From NCBI RefSeq assembly GCF_011682175.1, contig NZ_WHJG01000052.1:1-44176 (forward strand): a DNA stretch of 44,176 nt. The letters run 5' to 3'. Both the position numbers and the translations under genes were made by a program. Origin of the DNA: Massilia frigida. GTDB taxonomy: Bacteria > Pseudomonadota > Gammaproteobacteria > Burkholderiales > Burkholderiaceae_D. Below are positions 7,010-16,354 of this stretch, one piece after another. A model generated the notes under the pieces. It was not told the DNA's origin. It made no database searches and saw only the letters and a list, made by a program, of their open reading frames with translations. The stretch's first letter is position 1. Each line of letters starts with the position of its first letter.

Positions 7010-9142
7010 TCAGAGGCTCGCTTCCAGCACAATCCGCACTAACGCCGCCGACGATGCGCGCCCCGCGCGCGCGTTGCCGCCGCCGGCATCGGCATACGTA
7101 CTGCCGCTGCGCCGGTCACGGTGCAGCGCATTCGTCACCGACAGGCGCAGCTGCGTGTTCACACCGGCCTTCCACACTCCATATACATCGAGCACGCGCA
7201 CCGGCCCCGTATCGCTGCGCAGGTAGCGGCTCATTTGCGTCGCCCCGCCATACTGCAGGTTCAGGTTCATCCCCACCGTGTACTGCGCCCAGATGCGCGC
7301 ATCGAAGCCGATATTGGCCGTGACGCGGGCCTGGTCGCCCAGGCGGTTGTCCGGCCCCGGCACCGCATCCAGGCGCGACCAGTTGCGTGCCGCGTTGGCG
7401 CGCAGGTCCATGTCCGGCGCCGACGGCAGCACGCTGCGCAGCGGGAAGCGGGCGTCGAATTCGAGCCCGGCTACTTTCGCCTTGCCGTTGTTGAACGGCG
7501 TCGAAATCCAGGCGCCATCTTCCTGGTACAGGGTTTGCACGGTCACCGCGTCGATCCGGCGCGCATAGGCCGACACGCTGACCACGCCGTTCTTGCCGAA
7601 GTACGATTCGTAGGCCGTATCGAGCCCCCATGCCAGCTCCGGCTTCAACGCCGGGTTGCCGCGCACGTCCGGATTGGTCGGTCCGTTGGCGTTGTTGACC
7701 GTGTACCGGCGCGGCACCAGGTTGCGCACCGCCGGCGCCTTGTAGGTGCGCGAGAGCGAAAAGCGCAGCTGGTCCTTGCCATCGAGCTTCCACAGCAGCT
7801 GCGTGACGGGGCTGAGCACGGACGATTGGCTGCTCACTTCCGCCAGCGCGCGCCCCTCGGTCGAGGTGTGCAGCCCTTCCCAGCGCAGCCCGAGGTAAGC
7901 CTGCAGGCGCGGCAACACGGTCCATTCATCCTGCGCGAACAGCGCCAGGCGGCTGACCACCGCGCGGTAGTCCTCGTCGAGCTGCGACAGGAACCGGCCG
8001 GCGGCGGTACTGTCGTTCTGGCGCCGCGATTCGGTGCGCTGGGTGCGTCCGCATTCCCAACCGATGCCCATCGCATGGTCCGGCATCAGCGGTGCCAGGT
8101 ATTTGCCGCTCAAGACGGCGCTGTTGTCGACCGCATCCGAGAGCACCTTGCGCGCCAGCGTATGGTCACTGCCCGCGCCCCTGAACAGATAATCCGATTC
8201 GCGCTTGTTGTGATTGAGCCCCGCCTTGACCGTGAGCTTGCCGTCGGCGCCGACCTGGCGCGCCAGGCTGATGTCGCTGCGCGCCGACAGCGTCTGCGCC
8301 CTGGTGCCGTAATCGTTGATGGGATACTCGGTGCTTGCGCCGGAGACGGTGGTTTCGACCGCGTTGCCGTTGTTGGCGTTGCGCGAGACATCGATGAAGG
8401 TTTGCCACGCCAGGCTGCCGCCGTCGGCCAGGGTCCAGTTCACGCGCGGGGTCAGGTTCAGGCGCGTGCTGCGAAACGACGCCCACTCGCGCAGTTCACG
8501 CCGCGCCAGCGGAGCAGCGTCGGCGTCGTCCAGCGTTTCTAGCGTCATGTAGCGGTTGTCGCTGGTCGTGCGCGTCATCTCGGCCGCCAGCGAATACGCC
8601 AGATCGCCGGCGCGCTCGCCCCATTGCAGCGACGCCGACGGATCGCCCCGCCCCGGCAGCAGGCCGGTGCCGAGTTTCACGTCGCGCTGCTTGCGCGCGT
8701 TGCCCTTCTTGAGAATCACATTGATGGTCCCGGCGATGGCCTGTGAACCCAGTTCCGCCGTGGCGGTGCGCAAAATGTCGATCCGTTCAATCATCGCCGG
8801 AGCGATGCTGTCGATCGAAAAACCGGCCGCCACCGGGTCGCCGTTGACCAGCAGCTGGGTGTAGCCCGCGCCCAGCCCGCGCATGCGGATTTCGCCGCCG
8901 CTGAGCGACACGCCGGGCTGGCGCTTGAGCACCGCCGACAGGGACGTGTCGCCATATTGGATAATCTCGTCGCGTCCGACCACGATGCGCGCGGCGGTGT
9001 CGTCGCGCCGCAGATTGGCGCTGCCGGCGCCGCTCACCTCGACCCGCTGGATCGTGCCGGTGGCATCCTGGGCGTGGGCGGCATGGCTGAAGGAGGAAAG
9101 CAGGGCGATCGCCTGCGCGGAAAAGACGAGAGAGTGTTTCAT
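7010..9142 (-). CDS. TonB-dependent outer-membrane receptor, substrate unknown
   Basis: The 710-residue protein has a signal peptide (MKHSLVFSAQAIALLSSF...AHAQ, about 25 residues) and a TonB-box-like IQRVEVSG directly after it. The plug domain spans residues about 45-165 (LSAVLKRQPGVSLSGGEIRMRG, LLVNGDPV, AELGSQAIAGTINVILKKG), and a long beta-barrel follows. It should bring a siderophore, vitamin or carbohydrate-type ligand into the periplasm. The last residue is Leu (IVLEASL), not the usual aromatic, a mild oddity for BAM recognition. It is divergent from the LytS/LytTR pair, 146 bases away, which suggests that pair regulates it; this is inference. No inner-membrane transporter partner is adjacent and no iron-type operator was recognised. 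Confidence 0.93.
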   Translation of the reverse strand: MKHSLVFSAQAIALLSSFSHAAHAQDATGTIQRVEVSGAGSANLRRDDTAARIVVGRDEIIQYGDTSLSAVLKRQPGVSLSGGEIRMRGLGAGYTQLLVNGDPVAAGFSIDSIAPAMIERIDILRTATAELGSQAIAGTINVILKKGNARKQRDVKLGTGLLPGRGDPSASLQWGERAGDLAYSLAAEMTRTTSDNRYMTLETLDDADAAPLARRELREWASFRSTRLNLTPRVNWTLADGGSLAWQTFIDVSRNANNGNAVETTVSGASTEYPINDYGTRAQTLSARSDISLARQVGADGKLTVKAGLNHNKRESDYLFRGAGSDHTLARKVLSDAVDNSAVLSGKYLAPLMPDHAMGIGWECGRTQRTESRRQNDSTAAGRFLSQLDEDYRAVVSRLALFAQDEWTVLPRLQAYLGLRWEGLHTSTEGRALAEVSSQSSVLSPVTQLLWKLDGKDQLRFSLSRTYKAPAVRNLVPRRYTVNNANGPTNPDVRGNPALKPELAWGLDTAYESYFGKNGVVSVSAYARRIDAVTVQTLYQEDGAWISTPFNNGKAKVAGLEFDARFPLRSVLPSAPDMDLRANAARNWSRLDAVPGPDNRLGDQARVTANIGFDARIWAQYTVGMNLNLQYGGATQMSRYLRSDTGPVRVLDVYGVWKAGVNTQLRLSVTNALHRDRRSGSTYADAGGGNARAGRASSAALVRIVLEASL

Positions 9143-9271
9143 GAACGATCAATTGGTTGACAGGAATGCCGATTGTGTCCGCTCGCCCTGCCGCGCAACA
9201 CCGGTATGTGACGAGTCGCCGGAACTGGATGACGAAGGCGGTAGCATGGCAGAAAAATGGCCAGGTGGCGC

Positions 9272-9280
9272 TGGTATACT
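9272..9280 (+). promoter_or_regulatory. Extended -10 promoter of the LytS-type kinase
   Basis: TGG followed by TATACT (9275-9280) is an extended -10 element with no good -35. The ATG at 9289 lies only eight bases beyond it, so the transcript would be leaderless or nearly so. Confidence 0.4.
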
Positions 9281-9288
9281 TTGCATCG

Positions 9289-10419
9289 ATGACCACCGCA
9301 CAAAATCCACCCCGGCCAACCAGCCTGCCCAAGGCCTTCCTGACGATCGTGTTGATCTGGACGGTGCTGTGCGCGATCGGCGCTATCGGTAACCACAGCG
9401 ACGACCTGCAACGCGGTGGCGTCAGCCGTCCCTACGCGCATTTGTTCTGGCTCTGGTGGCGCGAGCACCTGCTGCTGATGTCGATGAGCTTCGCGTGCTA
9501 CGCATTGTTCACCGCCCGCCCGGCGGCGCTGGGCAGCGTGCCGCGCATGCTGGTCGCCTACCTGCTGGTCGCGGCCGTGTTCACGCCGCTCGAACTGCTC
9601 AATGCCGGCATGCTCAAACTTCACGACGAGGGTACGTTGTCGGGACTGGCGCCGGTGGTCGACGCTGCGCTGGCGCGCTCGGGATTCTGGCAGTTCATGG
9701 CGCTGGTATGGGTGACGTTTACCTTCGTGGCGGTGGTGGCCGCGTGCAGCTGGCGCGCAGGCCGCCGGCGCGAACAGGCCTGGGTGCGTTCCCAGAGCGA
9801 CAACCTGGCCCTGCGCCTGGAGCTGGAGCAGCAACGCTTGCTGGCGCTGCGCGGCCAGCTGGAACCGCACTTTCTCTTCAACGCCCTGAACGCCATCAGC
9901 GCGCTGGTGCGCTCGGACGACAAGCGGGTGGCGCTGGACGGCATCAACCACCTGAGTGCCTTGCTGCGCTATGCGCTGGAAGCGAGCGCGCGCGATCACG
10001 TTGGCGTGCGTGAAGAGCGCCAGTTCCTCGACGACTACCTGGCCTTGCAGCGCCTGCGCTACGGCGCGCGCATGCAGGTCAGTGTCGAAGGCGACAGCGA
10101 GGCCGTGCTGGCCGGAGACATGCCGCCGCTGCTGCTGCAACCGCTGATCGAGAACGCGCTGCGCCATGACCTGGACTGCCACGACCGTCCGAGCGATATC
10201 CGTGTCGCCTTTGCCGCGAGCGCGGATCGCCTGACGATCCACGTATCCAACCCGGCCAGCGCGGCCCGCTCGGCCAATCCCGGCCTCGGACTGGGCCTGC
10301 ACCATGCCCGCGCGCGTCTTCAACTGGCCTACGGCGACAGCGCCTCGCTGCAAACGGGCCTGGAAGACGGCCGCTTCGTGGTCGACATCCACATGCCGCT
10401 GCACGCACCTGACCAATGA
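9289..10419 (+). CDS. LytS/YehU-type sensor histidine kinase
   Basis: The 376-residue protein (start MTTAQNPPRPT) has four predicted membrane segments (about 15-35, 52-75, 85-105, 133-155), then a short coiled linker and a His_kinase (PF06580) domain. The phospho-acceptor is His194 in LEPHFLFNALNAIS, and the ATP-binding N-box is LIENALRHDL. The G-box region is GLGLGLHHARARL. No periplasmic sensor domain is present, so the membrane bundle itself is the likely sensor. The stop overlaps the next start (ATGA, 10416-10419), showing translational coupling to the regulator. Longer starts in frame exist upstream, but the 9289 start fits the promoter and the family. Confidence 0.93.
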   Translation: MTTAQNPPRPTSLPKAFLTIVLIWTVLCAIGAIGNHSDDLQRGGVSRPYAHLFWLWWREHLLLMSMSFACYALFTARPAALGSVPRMLVAYLLVAAVFTPLELLNAGMLKLHDEGTLSGLAPVVDAALARSGFWQFMALVWVTFTFVAVVAACSWRAGRRREQAWVRSQSDNLALRLELEQQRLLALRGQLEPHFLFNALNAISALVRSDDKRVALDGINHLSALLRYALEASARDHVGVREERQFLDDYLALQRLRYGARMQVSVEGDSEAVLAGDMPPLLLQPLIENALRHDLDCHDRPSDIRVAFAASADRLTIHVSNPASAARSANPGLGLGLHHARARLQLAYGDSASLQTGLEDGRFVVDIHMPLHAPDQ

Positions 10420-11195
10420 CGGTGCGCGCGCTGATCGTCGACGACGAGGAGCCGGGCCGCGTCAACCTGCGCTACGCCCTGGCCGACCACCCGCGCTGGC
10501 AGGTGGCCGGCGAGTGTTCCAGTGTGGCTGCGGCGCAGGCCTGCATTGCCGCACAGGAGATCGACGTGGTATTCCTCGATATCCAGATGCCGGGAGACTC
10601 CGGCCTGGTGCTGGCGCGCGCTTTGGCCGGCCTGGCCAAAGCGCCGCTGGTCATATTCGTCACCGCGCATAACGCCTTCGCTCTGGAAGCGTTCGAAGTG
10701 CACGCCCTCGACTACCTGCTCAAACCCGTCCACGATGCGCGCCTGGCCACAGCCCTGGCGCGCGCCGAAGCGATGCTGGAACTGCGCCAGCGGCCGGCCT
10801 ACGGGGCTGCCCTGCGCGCCTGGGTCGACGCCAGCGGCGAGCCTCCCGGCCCGCCTGGCCGCTACTGGCAGCAGGTGAGCGTGCGCTCGGTCGGCCGCAT
10901 CGAATGCATCCAGCTGGCCGACGTCGACTGGATCGAAACCTGCGGTAATTACGTGAGCCTGCACCTGGCCGCGCGCAGCGTCATGCACCGGCTGCCCCTG
11001 AGCCGCCTGCTGGGCCATCTCGACCCCGCCTGTTTTCTCCGCGTGCACCGCGGTGCCGTAGTGCGCATCGGCCAGGCCGCCAACCTGGAGGTGGTGGGCG
11101 ATGGCGCCTGGCGCCTGACCCTGCGCTCGGGCGCCCACGTCGCCGTCAGCGAACGCTATGTCGACGCCCTGCGCGCATCGATGCGCGAGCGCTGA
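10416..11195 (+). CDS. LytTR-family response regulator
   Basis: The 259-residue protein has a receiver domain (1-125) with acidic residues D9/D10, phospho-acceptor Asp55 in VVFLDIQMPG, Thr in FVTAH and Lys in YLLKPV. A LytTR DNA-binding domain follows (about 148-255; IECIQLADVDWIETCGNYVSLHL, FLRVHRGAVV). It is co-translated with the kinase through an ATGA overlap. LytTR regulators bind paired imperfect direct repeats; likely targets are the divergent TonB receptor and its own promoter, but I could not see an obvious repeat pair in 9143-9288. The 231-base gap downstream holds only the promoter of the next gene. Confidence 0.95.
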   Translation: MTVRALIVDDEEPGRVNLRYALADHPRWQVAGECSSVAAAQACIAAQEIDVVFLDIQMPGDSGLVLARALAGLAKAPLVIFVTAHNAFALEAFEVHALDYLLKPVHDARLATALARAEAMLELRQRPAYGAALRAWVDASGEPPGPPGRYWQQVSVRSVGRIECIQLADVDWIETCGNYVSLHLAARSVMHRLPLSRLLGHLDPACFLRVHRGAVVRIGQAANLEVVGDGAWRLTLRSGAHVAVSERYVDALRASMRER

Positions 11196-11382
11196 CGCCG
11201 TGGGTGATTCAGCATATCGTTCCGGCAAATGCAATTTCAGCTGAATTTTGATTGGTCGAGGGTGATATTAAATCAGAAAACTCTTGTCGATTTCTCAAAT
11301 CGCCATCGATTTGTTTGTGCGCTTTCCCCATGTAGCCCTTGCAAAAGCGAAGGCTGTTCCTGCGTTGTGCAGCGCAATACGC

Positions 11383-11388
11383 TAGAAT
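11383..11388 (+). promoter_or_regulatory. Candidate -10 element of the oxidoreductase operon
   Basis: TAGAAT lies 38 bases upstream of the ATG at 11427; the -35 is not clear (TTGTGC at 11365 is too close). The remainder of 11196-11426 is AT-rich and has no gene that I can see. Confidence 0.3.
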
Positions 11389-11426
11389 GAACTCCCTTAG
11401 GGTCAGTCCACATAGTCCACCAATAC

Positions 11427-14400
11427 ATGAACGCCCCCGCACAAATCCAAGCACTTCTGGCCGAAACGCCAAACGGTCACGCCGCCACCCGCCTGCGCGA
11501 AATCCCTTATAACTACACCTCGTTTTCGGACCGCGAAATCGTGATCCGTCTGCTGGGCGAGTCGTCCTGGGAGCTGCTCGACGAATTACGCGGCTCGCGT
11601 CAGACCGGGCGCTCGGCGCGCATGCTGTACGAAGTGCTGGGCGATATCTGGGTGGTGCGGCGCAATCCCTACCTCCAGGACGACATGCTGGACAACCCGA
11701 AACGGCGCCAGGAACTGATCGACGCGCTGCATCACCGCCTGGCCGAAGTGGACAAGCGCCGCATCAGCGTCGAAGCGGAGGGCGGCGACGACCCGGCCGG
11801 CGAAGTCGCGCGTGCGCGCAGCGCCAACGTGGAAAAGCTGCTCAAGGCGGCGTCCAAGGCGGTCGAGGACTTCGGCAACGAATTCCGCCAGACCTGGGAC
11901 CTGCGCAAGCGCACCACCAAGGTGCTGGGCCGCTACACCGAAAAGCACAACATCTGCTTCGACGGCATGAAGCGCGTCGCCCACGTGACCGACGCCACCG
12001 ACTGGCGCGTCGAATATCCGTTCGTGGTGCTCACGCCCGACACCGAAGATGAAATGGCGGGCCTGGTCAAGGGTTGCATCGAACTCGGACTGACCATCAT
12101 TCCGCGCGGCGGAGGAACCGGCTACACCGGCGGCGCCATTCCGCTCACGCCCATGTCGGCCGTCATCAACACCGAAAAACTGATCACTCTGGGCGAAGTC
12201 GAAATGACCATGCTGCCCGGCGTGGACCATGAATACGCGACCATCCATTCGGGCGCCGGCGTGGTCACCAAGCGCGTTTCCGACGCCGCCGAAAAGGCTG
12301 GTTTCGTGTTCGCGGTCGATCCTACGTCGGCCGAGGCCTCCTGCATCGGCGGAAACGTGGCCATGAACGCCGGCGGCAAGAAGGCCGTGTTGTGGGGCAC
12401 CGCGCTCGACAACCTGGCGTCGTGGAAGATGGTCGACCCGAACGGCGACTGGCTGGAAGTCACGCGCATCGGCCACAATCTGTCGAAGATCCACGACGCG
12501 CCGACCGCCACCTTCAAGCTCGAATGGACGCATCCGAATGCGCGCGGCGAAGCGAAAGACGCGCCGTTCAAGACTGAAATGCTGGTCATCGAAGGGCGCC
12601 GCTTCCGCAAGGAAGGCCTGGGCAAGGACGTCACCGATAAATTCCTGGCCGGCCTGCCGGGCATCCAGAAAGAAGGCTGCGATGGCCTGATCACGTCGGC
12701 GCGCTGGATCCTGCACAAGATGCCGAAGTACGCGCGCACCGTCTGCCTCGAATTCTTCGGCCAGGCGCGCGACGCGATTCCATCGATCGTCGAAATCAAG
12801 GATTACCTCGACGGCCTGCCGGCCAAGGGCGGCCCGGCGTGTGCGACCATTCGCCTGGCTGGCCTGGAACACCTCGATGAGCGCTATCTGCGCGCGGTCG
12901 GCTACGCCACCAAATCGAAACGCGGCGTGCTGCCAAAAATGGCGCTGTTCGGCGACATCGTCGGCGACGACGAGAACGCGGTGGCGCAAGCCGCCTCGGA
13001 AGTGGTACGCATCGCGAACACCCGCGTGGGCGAAGGCTTCGTGGCCGTCAGCCCGGAAGCGCGCAAGAAGTTCTGGCTCGACCGCGCCCGCACCGCGGCG
13101 ATTGCGCGCCACACCAACGCCTTCAAGATCAACGAAGACGTGGTCATTCCGTTGGGCCGCATGGGCGAATACACCGACGGCATCGAGCGCATCAACATCG
13201 AGCTGTCGATCAAGAACAAACTGCAGCTGACCGACGAACTGCGCGCGTTTTTCGCCGCCGGCAATCTGCCGGTCGGTAAAAGCGACGACGCCTCGGGCGA
13301 ATCGATCGGCGACGAAGAAATGCTGGGCGACCGCGTACAGCAAGCCACCGAGCTGCTCGACGCCGTTCATGCGCGCTGGACCTGGCTGCTGGCTGAACTC
13401 GACCAGCCGCTGGCCGGCGCGCGCGACGCCTTGCGCGCCATCGGATTGGCCCGCCTCGACGTCGTATTCGACGAGCGCCTGGCACAGCAGCCCGACGCCA
13501 CCCTGTTCGACGTGGTCCAGGACCGCACTGTGCGCGTCTCGTGGAAGCAGGAGATCCGCGCGCAACTGCGCCAGGTCTTCAACGGCGCCGCCTACAAGCT
13601 CATTCTGGACGAATCGACCGCGATCCATCAAAAGGTGCTGCGTTCGCGCGTGTTCGTGGCGCTGCACATGCACGCCGGCGACGGCAATGTGCACACCAAC
13701 CTGCCGGTCAATTCCGACGACTACGCCATGCTGCAGGACGCGCACGAAGCGGTCGGCCGCATCATGAAGCTGGCACGTTCGCTCGACGGCGTGATCTCGG
13801 GCGAGCACGGCATCGGCATCACCAAGCTCGAATTTTTGACCGAAGAAGAAATCAGCGAATTCCGTGACTACAAGCTGCGCATCGATCCGGAAGGGCGCTT
13901 CAACAAGGGCAAGCTGCTCAACCTGCCCGAGTTCGGGGCCGACCTGCGCAACGCCTACACGCCGTCGTTCGGCCTGATGGGCCACGAATCGCTGATCATG
14001 CAGCAGAGCGATATCGGCGAGATCGCCAACAGCATCAAGGATTGCCTGCGCTGCGGCAAATGCAAGCCGGTGTGCACTACCCACGTGCCGCGCGCGAACC
14101 TGCTGTATTCGCCGCGCGACAAGATCCTGGCGACGTCCTCGCTGATCGAAGCGTTCCTGTACGAAGAGCAGACCCGCCGCGGCATCTCGATCAAGCACTG
14201 GGAAGAATTCGAGGACGTGGCCGACCACTGCACCGTGTGCCACAAGTGCGTCACGCCATGCCCGGTCAACATCGACTTCGGCGACGTGTCGATGAACATG
14301 CGTAACCTGCTGCGCAAGATGAACAAGAAGACCTTCAGGCCGGCCAACGCGGCGGCGATGTTCTTCCTGAACGCGACCGACCCGGTGACCATCAATGCCA

Positions 14401-15455
14401 CGCGCCAGGTCATGGCCGGCTGGGGCTTCAAGGCGCAGCGCTTCGGGCACAACGTGCTGAAAAAATTCGCCAAGAAGCAGACCCGCGCGCCGCTGCCGAC
14501 CACCGGCAAGGCGCCGGTGCGCGAGCAGGTGATCCACTTCATCAACAAGAAAATGCCGGGTAACCTGCCCAAGAAAACCGCGCGCGCGCTGCTCGACATC
14601 GAAGACGACAAGATCATCCCGATCATCCGCAATCCAAAGGTGACCACGGCCGATACCGAAGCCGTGTTCTACTTCCCGGGCTGCGGCTCGGAGCGATTGT
14701 TCTCGCAGGTGGGCCTGGCCACGCAGGCGATGCTGTGGGAAGTCGGCGTGCAAACCGTGCTGCCGCCGGGTTACCTGTGCTGCGGCTATCCGCAGCGCGG
14801 CGCCGGCCAGTACGACAAGGCCGACAAGATGATGACCGATAACCGCGTGCTGTTCCACCGCATGGCCAACACGCTCAATTATCTGGACATCAAGACCGTG
14901 CTGGTATCGTGCGGCACCTGCTACGACCAGCTGGCGACCTACGAGTTCGACAAGATCTTCCCCGGTTGCCGCATCATGGACATCCACGAGTACCTGCTCG
15001 AAAAAGGCGTCAAGCTCGAAGGCGTCAGCGGCACCCGCTACATGTACCACGAGCCTTGCCATAATCCGATGAAGCTGCAGGATTCGGTCAAGACCGTCAA
15101 TGCGCTGGTGTCGACGGTGGACAACGTGAAGATCGAAAAGAACGACCGCTGCTGCGGCGAGTCCGGTACCTTCGGCGTATCGCGTCCCGACATCGCCACG
15201 CAGGTGCGCTTCCGCAAGGAAGACGAGATGGAGAAGGGCGCCGACAAGCTGCGCGCCGATGGCTTCAGCGGCGACGTCAAGATCCTGACCAGCTGCCCAT
15301 CGTGCCTGCAGGGCCTGTCGCGCTACAACGACGATGCCGGCACCACCGCCGACTACATCGTCATCGAAATCGCGCGCCACAAGCTGGGCGAAAACTGGCT
15401 GCCCGAATACGTTGCCCGTGCCAACAGCGGCGGCATCGAAAGGGTATTGGTATGA
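11427..15455 (+). CDS. Giant DUF3683 / FAD-linked oxidase / Fe-S / CCG-domain fusion oxidoreductase (D-lactate or glycolate dehydrogenase-like)
   Basis: This 1342-residue protein fuses, in order, several modules. DUF3683 spans about 10-170. An FAD_binding_4 domain spans about 190-380 ([17 protein letters not shown]). A split FAD-oxidase C-terminal domain reaches to about 840 ([27 protein letters not shown]). Two 4Fe-4S clusters follow ([11 protein letters not shown] near 873 and [11 protein letters not shown] near 936). Two CCG domains complete the protein (FYFPGCG...[12 protein letters not shown] near 1082-1125 and YHEPCHNP...[10 protein letters not shown] near 1205-1250). This is a GlcD- or Dld-type flavin subunit joined to a GlcF/LldE-type electron-transfer subunit, so it should oxidise a 2-hydroxy acid and pass electrons to quinone on the inner face of the membrane. 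The exact substrate is not shown. The family at this size is known in betaproteobacteria. Its stop overlaps the HIT gene start. Confidence 0.92.
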   Translation: MNAPAQIQALLAETPNGHAATRLREIPYNYTSFSDREIVIRLLGESSWELLDELRGSRQTGRSARMLYEVLGDIWVVRRNPYLQDDMLDNPKRRQELIDALHHRLAEVDKRRISVEAEGGDDPAGEVARARSANVEKLLKAASKAVEDFGNEFRQTWDLRKRTTKVLGRYTEKHNICFDGMKRVAHVTDATDWRVEYPFVVLTPDTEDEMAGLVKGCIELGLTIIPRGGGTGYTGGAIPLTPMSAVINTEKLITLGEVEMTMLPGVDHEYATIHSGAGVVTKRVSDAAEKAGFVFAVDPTSAEASCIGGNVAMNAGGKKAVLWGTALDNLASWKMVDPNGDWLEVTRIGHNLSKIHDAPTATFKLEWTHPNARGEAKDAPFKTEMLVIEGRRFRKEGLGKDVTDKFLAGLPGIQKEGCDGLITSARWILHKMPKYARTVCLEFFGQARDAIPSIVEIKDYLDGLPAKGGPACATIRLAGLEHLDERYLRAVGYATKSKRGVLPKMALFGDIVGDDENAVAQAASEVVRIANTRVGEGFVAVSPEARKKFWLDRARTAAIARHTNAFKINEDVVIPLGRMGEYTDGIERINIELSIKNKLQLTDELRAFFAAGNLPVGKSDDASGESIGDEEMLGDRVQQATELLDAVHARWTWLLAELDQPLAGARDALRAIGLARLDVVFDERLAQQPDATLFDVVQDRTVRVSWKQEIRAQLRQVFNGAAYKLILDESTAIHQKVLRSRVFVALHMHAGDGNVHTNLPVNSDDYAMLQDAHEAVGRIMKLARSLDGVISGEHGIGITKLEFLTEEEISEFRDYKLRIDPEGRFNKGKLLNLPEFGADLRNAYTPSFGLMGHESLIMQQSDIGEIANSIKDCLRCGKCKPVCTTHVPRANLLYSPRDKILATSSLIEAFLYEEQTRRGISIKHWEEFEDVADHCTVCHKCVTPCPVNIDFGDVSMNMRNLLRKMNKKTFRPANAAAMFFLNATDPVTINATRQVMAGWGFKAQRFGHNVLKKFAKKQTRAPLPTTGKAPVREQVIHFINKKMPGNLPKKTARALLDIEDDKIIPIIRNPKVTTADTEAVFYFPGCGSERLFSQVGLATQAMLWEVGVQTVLPPGYLCCGYPQRGAGQYDKADKMMTDNRVLFHRMANTLNYLDIKTVLVSCGTCYDQLATYEFDKIFPGCRIMDIHEYLLEKGVKLEGVSGTRYMYHEPCHNPMKLQDSVKTVNALVSTVDNVKIEKNDRCCGESGTFGVSRPDIATQVRFRKEDEMEKGADKLRADGFSGDVKILTSCPSCLQGLSRYNDDAGTTADYIVIEIARHKLGENWLPEYVARANSGGIERVLV

Positions 15456-15874
15456 CGTGCGAACTATGTGAACTGGCGCTCGAACCGATCTGGCGCAACG
15501 ACAAGCTGTCGGTGATCCTGGTCGACGACGCCGCCTATCCTGGCTTTTGCCGCGTGATCTGGAACGATCACGTCAAGGAAATGACCGACCTGGCGCCAAG
15601 CGACCGGCTGCTGCTCACGGACGCGGTGTGGCATGTGGAACTGGCGCTGCGCGATGTGATGAAGCCCGATAAAATCAACGTCGCCAGCCTTGGCAACATG
15701 ACGCCGCACCTGCACTGGCACGTCATTCCGCGCTACGCAGACGATGCGCATTTTCCGAATCCCGTGTGGACGGTGGCGGTGCGTACGACCGAAGAACCAA
15801 CCCTGGCGGAGCGCCGCGCGCTGCTGCCGAAACTGGCGGCCGACATTGTCCGCCGCATGGAAAAACCAGCATGA
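15452..15874 (+). CDS. HIT-family nucleotide hydrolase/transferase
   Basis: The 140-residue protein carries the histidine triad PHLHWHVIP (His86, His88, His90) of the HIT superfamily, close to the Fhit/Ap4A-hydrolase-like bacterial branch. An N-terminal CELCEL could bind metal. It probably hydrolyses a nucleotide-phosphate bond, but the substrate is not evident. The start codon overlaps the stop of the oxidoreductase (ATGA), and its own stop overlaps the DUF971 start in the same way, so all three are translated as a coupled unit. Confidence 0.92.
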   Translation: MTCELCELALEPIWRNDKLSVILVDDAAYPGFCRVIWNDHVKEMTDLAPSDRLLLTDAVWHVELALRDVMKPDKINVASLGNMTPHLHWHVIPRYADDAHFPNPVWTVAVRTTEEPTLAERRALLPKLAADIVRRMEKPA

Positions 15875-16287
15875 ACCCGACCGCACTGACCGTCCACCAG
15901 AAATCGCGCGTGCTCGATATCGCCTTTGACGACGGCAGCAGTTTTTCGATTCCGTTCGAGCTGCTGCGCGTGTACTCGCCGTCGGCCGAAGTGCGCGGCC
16001 ACGGACAGGGGCAGGAAGTGCTCCAGCTGGGCAAACGCGATGTTGGCGTCACGGCGCTCGAACCGGTGGGTAACTACGCGGTGCAGCCGACCTTTTCGGA
16101 CGGCCACAACACCGGTCTGTTCTCGTGGGACTACCTGTACAAGCTCGGTAGCGAGCAAACCAGCTTGTGGGCCGACTACATGGCGCGCCTGCACGCCGCC
16201 GGTTTCGAGGGTGACGCCGGCCGGGAACCGGGCGCCGAGCTGCCGGGCGTGCCGACGGCGGCCAAGGGCTGCGGTCACAAGCACTAA
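15871..16287 (+). CDS. DUF971 (gamma-butyrobetaine hydroxylase-like N-terminal domain) protein
   Basis: The 138-residue protein has the compact DUF971 fold: VHQKSRVLDIAFDDGSSFSI, then FELLRVYSPSAEVRGHG, VGNYAVQPTFSDGHNTGLFSW and YLYKLG. The C-terminal tail GCGHKH may bind metal. Free-standing DUF971 proteins are related to the N-terminal domain of gamma-butyrobetaine hydroxylase and to Fe-S carrier accessory proteins; no activity can be assigned here. From memory, the gene is commonly followed by ubiE in related bacteria. Here ubiE lies 11.3 kb further on, after an unknown gene and the glp block. Confidence 0.92.
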   Translation: MNPTALTVHQKSRVLDIAFDDGSSFSIPFELLRVYSPSAEVRGHGQGQEVLQLGKRDVGVTALEPVGNYAVQPTFSDGHNTGLFSWDYLYKLGSEQTSLWADYMARLHAAGFEGDAGREPGAELPGVPTAAKGCGHKH

Positions 16288-16354
16288 TTACTGCTTGGCT
16301 CCTGGGCCTCGCAGATGATCGTAGCGGTTTCTGTGCGGGTAAGTGAGCGTGTAC

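Noticed and set aside
11586-15380. 1264-codon open frame on the minus strand
   Set aside because: It is fully antisense to the DUF3683 oxidoreductase. Long antisense frames are expected in high-GC coding DNA, and its residues (His/Val/Gln/Arg-rich) match no protein type.
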